This document shows, piece by piece, positions 55,883 to 63,606 of a DNA stretch of 64,000 nt (position 1 is its first letter; each line of letters begins with the position of its first letter). The stretch is taken from NCBI RefSeq assembly GCF_002013465.1, contig NZ_MAFC01000003.1, positions 142,547 through 206,546 of the forward strand. The letters are read 5' to 3'. The notes under the pieces were generated by a model, which saw nothing but the letters and a program-made list of their open reading frames with translations, made no database searches and had not been told where the DNA came from. The position numbers and the translations under genes were made by a program. The stretch is from Mycobacterium sp. D16R12. GTDB taxonomy: Bacteria; Actinomycetota; Actinomycetes; Mycobacteriales; Mycobacteriaceae.

Positions 55883-56596
55883 TCAGCGTCGACCGCGGTC
55901 GGCCCGGCCGGGCTTACGAGCGACCTTGCCCGCAGCGGCCCGGGCCGCCTGCTTGGCGAGGGTCTTCTCCCGCGCGGTGCGCTTCGGTGTCGGCTGATCG
56001 TTCCCCCGTGACGAGCCGGGTTTGCGACCCCGCACAATGCCGACGAACTCCTCGACCAGTTCCGGTTGCGGCCCTTCCGGGAATGCGAGCGCCACGGGGC
56101 AGGTGGGCGCATCGGTGATTGGGCGATACGTGAGGTCCCTGCGATGATGCAGCCGCGCCAATGACTGCGGAACCATGAGTGCGCCGATTCCTGCGGCGAC
56201 GAGTTCTATTGCATCTTCGGTGGTTTCGGGCCGGTGATCGACCGGGTTACCGGGAGCGCCCGACCAGGCGAGGACGTCATCGAGTGGGAGCAGCATCGGC
56301 TCACCGTCAAGGTCTGCGGCGCTGATCGCGTCAAAGGCGCTGAGAACGTGATCGGCTGGCACCACAACCACCGTTGCCTCGTCGTAGAGAGCGATGATGG
56401 CCAGCCCAGACGTGTCGGCCGGCGGCCGAAGCAACGCCACGTCGACGGTGCCGGCCCGCACCGCGGCGGGCGCGTCTGCCGCGGCAACGACGCGCAACTG
56501 AAGCGGAACCTCGGGGTGACGCTGCGCCCAGACCCGAGCCCACTTCGCGGGCGTCCCGCCCGGGACGTACCCGAGGGTGAGGGAGTGCGAGGTCAC
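55883..56596 (-). CDS. LysR-type effector-binding domain protein lacking HTH
   Basis: 237 residues from GTG at 56594-56596. It begins directly with SLTLGYVPGGTPAKWARVWAQRHPEVPLQLRVV, the first strand of a LysR substrate-binding domain, followed by VDVALLRPPADTSGLAIIALYDEATVVVVPADHVLSAF and IELVAAGIGALMVPQSLA. No N-terminal winged helix is encoded. The C-terminal ~45 residues are Lys/Arg-rich (RTAREKTLAKQAARAAAGKVARKPGR) and may contact nucleic acid. It is divergent from the DUF5997 gene across 28 bases. Confidence 0.85.
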   Translation of the reverse strand: MTSHSLTLGYVPGGTPAKWARVWAQRHPEVPLQLRVVAAADAPAAVRAGTVDVALLRPPADTSGLAIIALYDEATVVVVPADHVLSAFDAISAADLDGEPMLLPLDDVLAWSGAPGNPVDHRPETTEDAIELVAAGIGALMVPQSLARLHHRRDLTYRPITDAPTCPVALAFPEGPQPELVEEFVGIVRGRKPGSSRGNDQPTPKRTAREKTLAKQAARAAAGKVARKPGRADRGRR

Positions 56597-56624
56597 CGCC
56601 TCAGGCTACCGATAGGCTGGTCCT

Positions 56625-57014
56625 ATGAGCAGGCCGAACGCACAGTCCATGAAACCCGCTACCGCGGCGAAGAAGCTGGACGTGTACCTGCAGGCGACGC
56701 CTACGGAGTTCCAGGAAAACCCGATCACCCGCGCCGAGCTCGCCGCCCTGCAGGCGGACCCGCCGCAGTGGCTCAAGGACCTCCGCAAGGACGGGCCGCA
56801 CCCGAAGAACCTCGTGGCAGCCAAGCTGGGCGTCTCAATCTCCGGTCTTGCGCGGGGCGGCGTCGATGGTGCGCTCACCAGCGAGCAGATCAACGAGTTA
56901 CTTGAAGAGAAGCCGGAGTGGCTGGTCGCCGAACGCGAAAGCTACCAGGCGGTGCTGAGCGAGCAGCGACGCGTGAAGGCACTGCACGCAGAGAAGGCTC
57001 CTCGCGAGAGCTGA
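56625..57014 (+). CDS. DUF5997 protein
   Basis: 129 residues from ATG at 56625. The pattern KPATAAKKLDVYLQATPTEFQENPITRAELAALQADPPQWL and NLVAAKLGVSISGLARGGVDGALTSEQINELLEEKPEWLVAERESYQAVLSEQRR is the compact actinobacterial DUF5997 protein, usually beside a LysR-like gene as here. Function unknown. A broken copy of its last 50 codons lies at 30481-30645. Confidence 0.88.
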   Translation: MSRPNAQSMKPATAAKKLDVYLQATPTEFQENPITRAELAALQADPPQWLKDLRKDGPHPKNLVAAKLGVSISGLARGGVDGALTSEQINELLEEKPEWLVAERESYQAVLSEQRRVKALHAEKAPRES

Positions 57015-57068
57015 GTCGCACGTTCGCACGCGCACCGTGCAGGAGACGTAGAGATCAACGCAGGCCCG

Positions 57069-57776
57069 CTACTGGATCAGAGGCAATTTCGCGATGATCG
57101 GACCTGTCGGCGAGGCCGAACCTCGGCCTTTCTCGACAGTGAATGCCAGTGCGGTGGAGTCGTTGAGGCGGGGTATGACGGCCGTGGTCGACGGCGCGAC
57201 GGCTTGCGTGTCCATGGTCCCCGCTGACTCGGGGCCGCGGTCGCCGATCAGCCACATCTGGTAAACAGTGCCCGGTTGTGGCGGTGCGACGTTGTTCATC
57301 ACCAACACCGCGGTGTTCTTCTCCCGCGAGTAGACAACGGTCGCGGTACCACCGGAGGGAATGGCGCCGGTGACGGTCCGGACGTCGGATGCGGCGAAGA
57401 CCTGCTGTGCAGTCGGAGGCGGAGGCCTCAGGATGGTGCCGATCCCCGCGGCCGCCAACCCGATAGCGGTGGCGGCCGCCACGGCCACCAAGGGTGCTCG
57501 CCAGCGGCTGATATCTGTTACCCCGGAAGCTCTACGGGCATCCCGGGCCACTATCTTGAGCAGTCGCGGGCGAAGCCGGGCCGGGGGTTCGACCGCGGTG
57601 CTTGCCGCCAAGTCCGCCATGGTTTCCCGCGTGGCACGCACTTCCTGGGTAAAGGAGAGCGTTTGTTCTGTCGAACTGGCCGACAGCCACTGGTCGATCT
57701 GGTCTCGTTCGTCGTCGGGCAGCGCGTGCAGTGCGTAGGGGGTGGCTGCAGTGATGAGGTCGTTGGGTTCGGTCAT
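57069..57776 (-). CDS. rskA: anti-sigma-K factor RskA
   Basis: 235 residues from ATG at 57774-57776. The cytosolic N-terminal part (TPYALHALPDDERDQIDQWLSASSTEQTLSFTQEVRATRETMADLA) is the sigma-binding domain of RskA. One membrane helix follows (APLVAVAAATAIGLAAAGIGTIL), then an extracytoplasmic domain with VYQMWLIGDRGPESAGTMD. RskA holds SigK inactive until cleaved by regulated proteolysis. The start overlaps the sigK stop by 4 bases. Matches Rv0444c. Confidence 0.93.
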   Translation of the reverse strand: MTEPNDLITAATPYALHALPDDERDQIDQWLSASSTEQTLSFTQEVRATRETMADLAASTAVEPPARLRPRLLKIVARDARRASGVTDISRWRAPLVAVAAATAIGLAAAGIGTILRPPPPTAQQVFAASDVRTVTGAIPSGGTATVVYSREKNTAVLVMNNVAPPQPGTVYQMWLIGDRGPESAGTMDTQAVAPSTTAVIPRLNDSTALAFTVEKGRGSASPTGPIIAKLPLIQ

Positions 57777-58354
57777 GGTGTCCCCAGGCATCGGCGTAGC
57801 GCCTTGATCGCGTCACGCATCCGAGATTTGATGGTTGCCAGATTGGCGGCAAGCCGTTGCGAGACTTGGTTATAAGTCAAACCGTCGTAGTAGGCCAGAT
57901 GCAGGCATTGGCGTTGGGTGTCCGTGAGCGTTTCGATGCATTCGGTGACTTGCCGCTGTTCTTCGTTGCGGATCACCGATTCGGTGACCTCGTCGGCGGC
58001 ACGCTCGATAGTAGCGGCGCCATAACGTGATTCGCGGTCGGCTGCGGATTGCTCGGAACGCACGCGGTCTATGGCGCGGCGATGAGCCAAGGTCATGATC
58101 CAGGCAAGAGGCGACCCGGCGGTCGGGTCATAGCTTTGGGCTGAACGCCAGATCTGCAGGTATACCTCTTGCGCTGTCTCCTCGCTATAGCCCGGGTCCC
58201 GCAATACACGCAAAACCAGTCCGTACACGCGTGACCGGGTCTGATCGTAGAGAGCGGCGAATGCTTGGGTATCGCGGTCAGCGACTTTACGCAAAAGGAC
58301 ATCCAGGTCGCCGGTCACGCCCGTGAGCCTAAACGCATCTCCGAGAATGTTCAT
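57773..58354 (-). CDS. sigK: ECF sigma factor SigK
   Basis: 193 residues from ATG at 58352-58354, coupled (ATGA) to the upstream DUF1295 gene; a GTG at 58318 would give 181. Region 2: AFAALYDQTRSRVYGLVLRVLRDPGYSEETAQEVYLQIWR with AHRRAIDRVRSEQSAADRESRYG. Region 4: LTDTQRQCLHLAYYDGLTYNQVSQRLAANLATIKSRMRDAIKAL. Very similar to M. tuberculosis SigK. In M. tuberculosis it drives mpt70/mpt83 and this Rv0449c-Rv0444c operon. Confidence 0.95.
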   Translation of the reverse strand: MNILGDAFRLTGVTGDLDVLLRKVADRDTQAFAALYDQTRSRVYGLVLRVLRDPGYSEETAQEVYLQIWRSAQSYDPTAGSPLAWIMTLAHRRAIDRVRSEQSAADRESRYGAATIERAADEVTESVIRNEEQRQVTECIETLTDTQRQCLHLAYYDGLTYNQVSQRLAANLATIKSRMRDAIKALRRCLGTP

Positions 58355-59136
58355 GGAGATTCCCGCTTCGGGGGACGCGGGAGGAAAAACGAGACCCGGC
58401 TCTGGTAGTCAGCGAATCCGGGCCGCCCGGCCATTGCCTTCTCGGTGCGGCGGCCTCCGGTGGCATAGACCAGGAAATAGGTCATCAACACCGGGTAGGG
58501 CACCGTTGCCAACGATTGCCAACCGGTGACGGTGACCAACCACAGCCCCCACCACACGCAGGCATCCCCGAAGTAGTTCGGGTGCCGAGTCCAGGCCCAT
58601 AGGCCCTGGTCCATGATCTTGCCCTTGTTGGCTGGGTCCTGTTCGAAACGGCGCAGCTGATAATCACCCAACGCCTCGAAAAGTATTCCGAGTAGCCATA
58701 ACCCGAGACCGGCTACCAACACGGGTCGCAGCGACTCGGGGGTTGGCCCTTCGACGGCTGAGCGTTGGATAGGTATGGACACCAACCACGTGGCGGCGGC
58801 CTGGATGGCGAAGATCTTGCGTAGCACATGCGGCACCGAGAAGTCGCCGTCGAGCAAGTCTTGATACCGTGGGTCTTCGCCTTTCCCAGCAGATTTCACC
58901 AGCATGTGCCACGACAGCCTGGCTCCCCATATCCCGATCAGCACCAGCAGCAGAACCCGCCGCTGCGGGTCCCCGCCACCCAGTGCGGCGCAGACTGCTG
59001 CCACGGCGACGAACCCGACGCCCCATGCGACGTCGACCACGTTGTAGCGCCCGATGCGGTAGCCGATCAAGAACGTGACACTGTGCACGACCACCACGGC
59101 ACCCAGCGATCCCGCCATCACGGTGAGGAAGTTCAT
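58351..59136 (-). CDS. DUF1295 membrane protein (Rv0446c-like)
   Basis: 261 residues. Several hydrophobic segments and the steroid-5-alpha-reductase/ICMT-type C-terminus GLWAWTRHPNYFGDACVWWGLWLVTVTG and YQSRVSFFLPRPPKR, the DUF1295 signature. It may reduce or methylate a lipid at the membrane using a bound cofactor. It sits between ufaA1 and sigK, with ATGA overlaps on both sides. Confidence 0.92.
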   Translation of the reverse strand: MNFLTVMAGSLGAVVVVHSVTFLIGYRIGRYNVVDVAWGVGFVAVAAVCAALGGGDPQRRVLLLVLIGIWGARLSWHMLVKSAGKGEDPRYQDLLDGDFSVPHVLRKIFAIQAAATWLVSIPIQRSAVEGPTPESLRPVLVAGLGLWLLGILFEALGDYQLRRFEQDPANKGKIMDQGLWAWTRHPNYFGDACVWWGLWLVTVTGWQSLATVPYPVLMTYFLVYATGGRRTEKAMAGRPGFADYQSRVSFFLPRPPKRESP

Positions 59137-60407
59137 TGTTCACCTCGCTGGAAAATCCATTGGTGGACATCGAGATACCCGGAACGAAATCCGGCTTCGG
59201 AATAGGCCAGGTACAGCTCCCACATGCGGCAGAATGCGTCGTCGAAGCCCAACGCCGACACGGCCTCGCGCTTAGCCGCGAACTGCTGGCTCCATAGTCG
59301 CAGTGTTTCGGCATAGTGAGGTCGCAGGGACATTGTCTCGATGGTTCGCAGATGCGTGGCATCAGTGGTCGTTTCGACGATTGCCCGCACCGAGGGAAGT
59401 AGCCCGCCGGGGAAGATGTGCTTCTGTATCCAGGTGTGGGTGTTGCGACTGGCCAGCATCCGCTCGTGGGGCATGGTGATGGTTTGAAGGGCCAGCCGGC
59501 CGCCCGGTCTAAGCAATCGGTCGATGGTTTGGAAATACGTTGTCCAGAAATCGAATCCAACCGCTTCGATCATCTCTACCGACACGATGGCGTCATATTG
59601 GCCCTGAACGTCTCGATAGTCGCATAGCTCTATCTGCACTCGGTCGGACAGCCCGGCAGCCTGTACCCGCAGCTGGGCCAGTTTCTGTTGCTCGCTCGAC
59701 AAAGTAACCGACCGCACGTGGGCTCCGCGAGCGGCTGCCGATAAGCACACTTGCCCCCAGCCCGTACCGATCTCGAGAACCCGGGTGCCGAGGCCTACCT
59801 GTGCGTGGTCCAGCAGGCGGTCGATCTTGCGGCGCTGGGCATCAGCCAGTATTTCTGTTGAGCCCGGGATGTGGTCGAACAGTGCACACGAGTAGGTCAG
59901 CGTCTCATCCAGGAACAGGGCAAAGAAGTCGTTCGACAGGTCATAGTGATGCGCAACATTGCGTTGGGCCTGCAGTGGCTCGTTGCGCTGCGCCCGCGGG
60001 GCCCGCGGCAGGGCAATGTGTCGGAAGCGTTGCAAAACAGGAGGAATCAACTCCCCCATCGATGCTGCCCATTGGGTGAGAAAGCCGGCCAGATCGTCGC
60101 AGTCCCAGTCACCTGCCATGTACGCCTCACCGAATCCGATCAAGCCGGACCGGCCCAGGCGTCGTGCCAGCGCCGCGGGCCGTCGGATCCTCATGGTGGG
60201 CAAGGACGTATCTGCTGCCCCCACAACGGATCCATCGGGGTATATCAACCGCACCGGGAGCCGCGCAGCCGCACGACGCAGCAGCTTGTCGGCTACCACC
60301 GCACGTGCCGCCGTCAGCGGCCCGGCAGGAACCGGTGCGATTTCGGGCCCGTGGTGCGAACTGATATCGCACACATCGGTTGTGGCGCTGTCGAGATGCC
60401 CGTTCAC
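59133..60407 (-). CDS. ufaA1: cyclopropane-fatty-acyl-phospholipid synthase UfaA1
   Basis: 424 residues from GTG at 60405-60407, overlapping the stop of the DUF1365 gene. N-terminal lipid-binding domain (LPTMRIRRPAALARRLGRSGLIGFGEAYMAGDWDCDDLAGFL), then the CFA methyltransferase core HHYDLSNDFFALFLDETLTYSCALF, VLEIGTGWGQVCLSAAARG, SVEMIEAVGFDFWTTYF and IFPGGLLPSV. M. tuberculosis UfaA1 methylates oleoyl chains to tuberculostearic or related acids. Part of the SigK operon. Confidence 0.93.
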   Translation of the reverse strand: MNGHLDSATTDVCDISSHHGPEIAPVPAGPLTAARAVVADKLLRRAAARLPVRLIYPDGSVVGAADTSLPTMRIRRPAALARRLGRSGLIGFGEAYMAGDWDCDDLAGFLTQWAASMGELIPPVLQRFRHIALPRAPRAQRNEPLQAQRNVAHHYDLSNDFFALFLDETLTYSCALFDHIPGSTEILADAQRRKIDRLLDHAQVGLGTRVLEIGTGWGQVCLSAAARGAHVRSVTLSSEQQKLAQLRVQAAGLSDRVQIELCDYRDVQGQYDAIVSVEMIEAVGFDFWTTYFQTIDRLLRPGGRLALQTITMPHERMLASRNTHTWIQKHIFPGGLLPSVRAIVETTTDATHLRTIETMSLRPHYAETLRLWSQQFAAKREAVSALGFDDAFCRMWELYLAYSEAGFRSGYLDVHQWIFQRGEQ

Positions 60408-61141
60408 GCTGCCCTCTCCCTCTCGTGTGTAGGCGTGCGCTCTACCACTGGTAGCCCTTTCAGCCACAGCCTGATCCCTTCTATCCGGATGGCCAGCGCC
60501 CCCATGAGCGGTGCCAAGGGCACAACGGCCTGCAACCACAACAATTCACCGACGCGAGCCCTGCGCCGGGTGCCGCGGACAGCGGCAAAGAACGGCCGCT
60601 GGCCGCTGCGCTGTAGCGAGATACTGATGTTCAATGTCTTGCCGGGACGGGCGGCACGAACTCGGTAGTACCCGTCGACGCCGTTGAATGGCGACACGTA
60701 AAGCTGTTTGTCCACCGTGGAATTGGCGGTCGGGGGCAGAAGATATGCGTGTCGCCCGCCGTAAGTGTTGTGGACCTCGGCGATTATGTGTGCAAGATCG
60801 CCATGATGGTCGTGGCACCAGTACAGACTCAGCGGGTTGAAGACATGCCCCAACACCCGCGCTTGTAGCAGCGCGGTGACTGTACCGCCGCCCAGGTCTA
60901 CCCCGTGCGAGGCTAAGAATCGGTCCACGCGTTGGCGCAGTGTGTCACCGTCATCGCCCCGGAAGTGGTCCCGTGCTTGGAAACTGGCGAAGGCGCCCAG
61001 GCCATAGGGCAGGCGCGGCGGCTTGTCGATATCGATGTACCAGCAGTAGCCGCGATAGGTGAACCGGTGCGTCACGGGCGAGCGCCGCACATGGATGATC
61101 CGGGTGCGGTACAGGCAAGGAACCGTCGTCGCCGAATTCAT
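60404..61141 (-). CDS. DUF1365 protein (Rv0448c-like)
   Basis: 245 residues. It begins VPCLYRTRIIHVRRSPVTHRFTYRGYCWYIDID and has LGHVFNPLSLYWCHDHHGDLAHIIAEVHNTYGGRHAYLL, the conserved DUF1365 core. It occurs with CFA synthase and an FAD oxidoreductase in many bacteria and probably supports fatty-acyl modification. Overlaps both neighbours by 4 bases. Confidence 0.92.
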   Translation of the reverse strand: MNSATTVPCLYRTRIIHVRRSPVTHRFTYRGYCWYIDIDKPPRLPYGLGAFASFQARDHFRGDDGDTLRQRVDRFLASHGVDLGGGTVTALLQARVLGHVFNPLSLYWCHDHHGDLAHIIAEVHNTYGGRHAYLLPPTANSTVDKQLYVSPFNGVDGYYRVRAARPGKTLNISISLQRSGQRPFFAAVRGTRRRARVGELLWLQAVVPLAPLMGALAIRIEGIRLWLKGLPVVERTPTHERERAA

Positions 61142-62460
61142 CGTGCTCCCACCCGGTGCTCGCGCTTACCGGCCGCGGCGGCCTGCCAGTCCCGGCCCAG
61201 CGCTTGTGCCGCGCGTAGGCCCGAGGCCGCGCCGTCCTCATGGAAACCACACCCGTGGTACGCACCGGCGAACGCGATGTGGCCGTCATTGAGACTTGGC
61301 AGTCTGCGTTGGGCGGCAACGGATTGCGACGTGTAGACCGGGTGCTGGTAGGTCATTTCGGCAAGCACCGCCCCGGGGTCTACCAGGTGCTCACCACCCA
61401 GGGTGACCAGAAACCTGCGCGGGCCAGGCAATCTCATCAACCGGGTAATGTCATACGTCACCACGACGCCTTGGGTATCGCCGCCGCACAGGTAGTTCCA
61501 CGACGCACGGGCACGCGGATGTCGCGGCAGCAGCGACTCATCGGTGTGTAGCTGCGCGGAATTGCTCACGTACCCAATGGCGCCCAGCACCGCACGCTCG
61601 GCAGCGGTCGACTGCGCCAGCAGCGCCAGCGCCTGGTCGGGATGCGTCGCGATCACGGCGGCATCGAACACCTTTGGCGGGTGTCCCGTGGCTGTCACCA
61701 CAACACCCTCGGGTATCCGTCTGACCTGGGTAACCGGGGCATCGGCGAACGCCTCGTGTAGGCCGCGCACCACAGCATCGACATACGTGTGCGATCCCCC
61801 TGTGACCGTTTTCCACTGCGGCGACCCAAACACCGACAGCATGCCGTGATGGTCCAGGAACCTGAACAAGTACTGCGCTGGGTACGCCATGGCCTGGCCG
61901 GGCGGGCAGGACCACACCGCGGCCACCAGTGGTGTCAGGAAGCGGTCTAGGAAAAACTGCGAAAAACCCAACTGCTGAACAAAATCCTCCAGACTCTGGG
62001 CTTTGTCGTCGGCGTTGGGGTCAGCAAGCAGTCGGCGCGCGCGACGGTGAAACCGCTTGATCTCTGCCAGCATCCACAGATAGCGAGGACTCGCTGCGGC
62101 GGGCGAGGCGAATAGGCCGCGTGCGCCCCGCGCACCGGCGTACTCCAGGCCAACGCTGTCATCGCGCACCGACATCGACATATCCGTATCGGCTGTATCG
62201 ATACCGAGTTCGTCGAACAGTCGGCACAGCGTGGGGTAGGTCCGATCGTTGTGCACCAGGAACGCGGTGTCCACCGCGGTCGGCGCACCTTGACCAGCAT
62301 CGACGAACTGGGTATGAGCGTGGCCCCCGAAACGCCCATCGGCCTCGTACAAAGTGACCCGGTCGTAGGCAGAGAGCACGTAGGCTGCGGTCAACCCGGC
62401 CACGCCACTGCCGATAACGGCGACGGACCGTGCGCCACCGGGGCCAGATATTGCACTCAC
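61138..62460 (-). CDS. FAD-dependent oxidoreductase (Rv0449c-like)
   Basis: 440 residues from GTG at 62458-62460, the first gene of the SigK operon. FAD motif SVAVIGSGVAGLTAAYVLS, then ADGRFGGHAHTQFVD, and C-terminal HIAFAGAYHGCGFHEDGAASGLRAA. Amine-oxidase/NAD(P)-binding flavoprotein class often encoded with DUF1365 and CFA synthase; thought to act on unsaturated acyl chains. A SigK-type promoter ends about eight bases before the start, so the message is probably leaderless. Confidence 0.92.
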   Translation of the reverse strand: MSAISGPGGARSVAVIGSGVAGLTAAYVLSAYDRVTLYEADGRFGGHAHTQFVDAGQGAPTAVDTAFLVHNDRTYPTLCRLFDELGIDTADTDMSMSVRDDSVGLEYAGARGARGLFASPAAASPRYLWMLAEIKRFHRRARRLLADPNADDKAQSLEDFVQQLGFSQFFLDRFLTPLVAAVWSCPPGQAMAYPAQYLFRFLDHHGMLSVFGSPQWKTVTGGSHTYVDAVVRGLHEAFADAPVTQVRRIPEGVVVTATGHPPKVFDAAVIATHPDQALALLAQSTAAERAVLGAIGYVSNSAQLHTDESLLPRHPRARASWNYLCGGDTQGVVVTYDITRLMRLPGPRRFLVTLGGEHLVDPGAVLAEMTYQHPVYTSQSVAAQRRLPSLNDGHIAFAGAYHGCGFHEDGAASGLRAAQALGRDWQAAAAGKREHRVGAR

Positions 62461-62467
62461 ACCCCGT

Positions 62468-62494
62468 ATTCGGAGTAAACCTGCCCGCGGATGG
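62468..62494 (-). promoter_or_regulatory. SigK-type promoter for FAD oxidoreductase-sigK operon
   Basis: On the minus strand, CCATCC (complement of 62489-62494), 15 bases, CCGAAT (complement of 62468-62473). These hexamers are the ones reported for the mycobacterial SigK regulon. The start codon at 62460 is about 8 bases past the -10 hexamer, which implies a leaderless transcript. Confidence 0.82.
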
Positions 62495-62549
62495 GTATTG
62501 CCTCCATCGGGCGGCGTCTCGGCGCGGCTCAGCTTTTTTCCCAACCCAC

Positions 62550-62576
62550 CCATCCGGAGAACGTTCGGCACCGAAT
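62550..62576 (+). promoter_or_regulatory. SigK-type promoter for cyclopropane synthase-like gene
   Basis: CCATCC (62550-62555), 15 bases, CCGAAT (62571-62576), identical hexamers and spacing to the minus-strand box 60-80 bases away, pointing the other way. It would start transcription near 62583, giving a leader of about 107 bases before the ATG at 62690. Confidence 0.82.
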
Positions 62577-62689
62577 TACCACCAAGCCGCACCGACGTGC
62601 CCTCGAAGTGCGGCTCTTCCCGTGCGCCCGCAGAAGGAAGACCAGCAGGTAGACGTTCCCTCGCACCGCCTACGAAAGGTTCCACCCAG

Positions 62690-63583
62690 ATGTCAGACTC
62701 ACCGCGGCTTCGCCCACACTTCGCCGATGTTCAGGCCCATTACGACCTGTCAGACGATTTCTTCCGTCTCTTTCTGGACCCGACCCAGACATATAGCTGC
62801 GCCTACTTCGAGCGCGACGATATGACTCTCGAGGAGGCTCAGCTGGCCAAGATCGACCTGGCCCTGGGCAAGCTGCACCTGGAGCCCGGGATGACGCTGC
62901 TGGATGTGGGATGTGGTTGGGGCGCCACCCTCAATCGTGCATTAGAGAAGTACGACGTCAACGTCATCGGTTTAACCCTGAGCAAGAATCAGAAGGCGCA
63001 CGTCGAGGAGCTTTTGGCGGCATCGTCGAGCACCCGGTCAAAGAGCGTGCAGCTGCACGGGTGGGAGGAGTTCGACGGCAATGTCGACCGGATCGTGTCG
63101 ATCGGCGCGTTCGAGCATTTCGGCTTCGATCGCTACGACGACTTCTTCAGGTTCGCCTACAACGCACTACCCGATGACGGCGTGATGCTGCTGCACACCA
63201 TCACCGGGCTGCATCCCAATGAGATCGTCGCCAAGGGCCTGCCGCTGAGCTTCGAGCTGGCGCGCTTCATCAAATTCATGGTCACCGAGATCTTCCCCGG
63301 CGGGCGGGTGCCCGCCATCGACATGGTGCGAGAGCACGCCGAGCAGGCGGGCTTCAGCTGCACGCGGATACACCAACTGCAGCCGCACTACGCCAAGACC
63401 TTGGACCTGTGGGCCGCAGCCCTCGAGGAACACAAGGATCAGGCCATCGCGATCCAGGACGAGGTTGTGTACGAGCGCTACATGAAGTACCTCACCGGAT
63501 GTGCGAAGTATTTCCGCATCGGCTACATCGACGTCGCACAGTTCACCCTCCCCAAGCTGCACCTCCCATACCTCCAGAAGTAG
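62690..63583 (+). CDS. mycolic acid cyclopropane synthase/methyltransferase family
   Basis: 297 residues from ATG at 62690 with GAAAGG nine bases upstream. It begins RPHFADVQAHYDLSDDFFRLFLDPTQTYSCAYFERDD, then TLLDVGCGWGATLNRAL (SAM, residues 70-85), GAFEHFGFDRYDDFF and EIFPGGRVPAIDM. Size and motifs match the CmaA/MmaA/PcaA group, which methylates or cyclopropanates mycolate double bonds. Which product it makes cannot be told from sequence. Predicted SigK control links it to the divergent ufaA1 operon. Confidence 0.92.
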   Translation: MSDSPRLRPHFADVQAHYDLSDDFFRLFLDPTQTYSCAYFERDDMTLEEAQLAKIDLALGKLHLEPGMTLLDVGCGWGATLNRALEKYDVNVIGLTLSKNQKAHVEELLAASSSTRSKSVQLHGWEEFDGNVDRIVSIGAFEHFGFDRYDDFFRFAYNALPDDGVMLLHTITGLHPNEIVAKGLPLSFELARFIKFMVTEIFPGGRVPAIDMVREHAEQAGFSCTRIHQLQPHYAKTLDLWAAALEEHKDQAIAIQDEVVYERYMKYLTGCAKYFRIGYIDVAQFTLPKLHLPYLQK

Positions 63584-63606
63584 CGACTGTCGAAAGGAGC
63601 AAGAAA

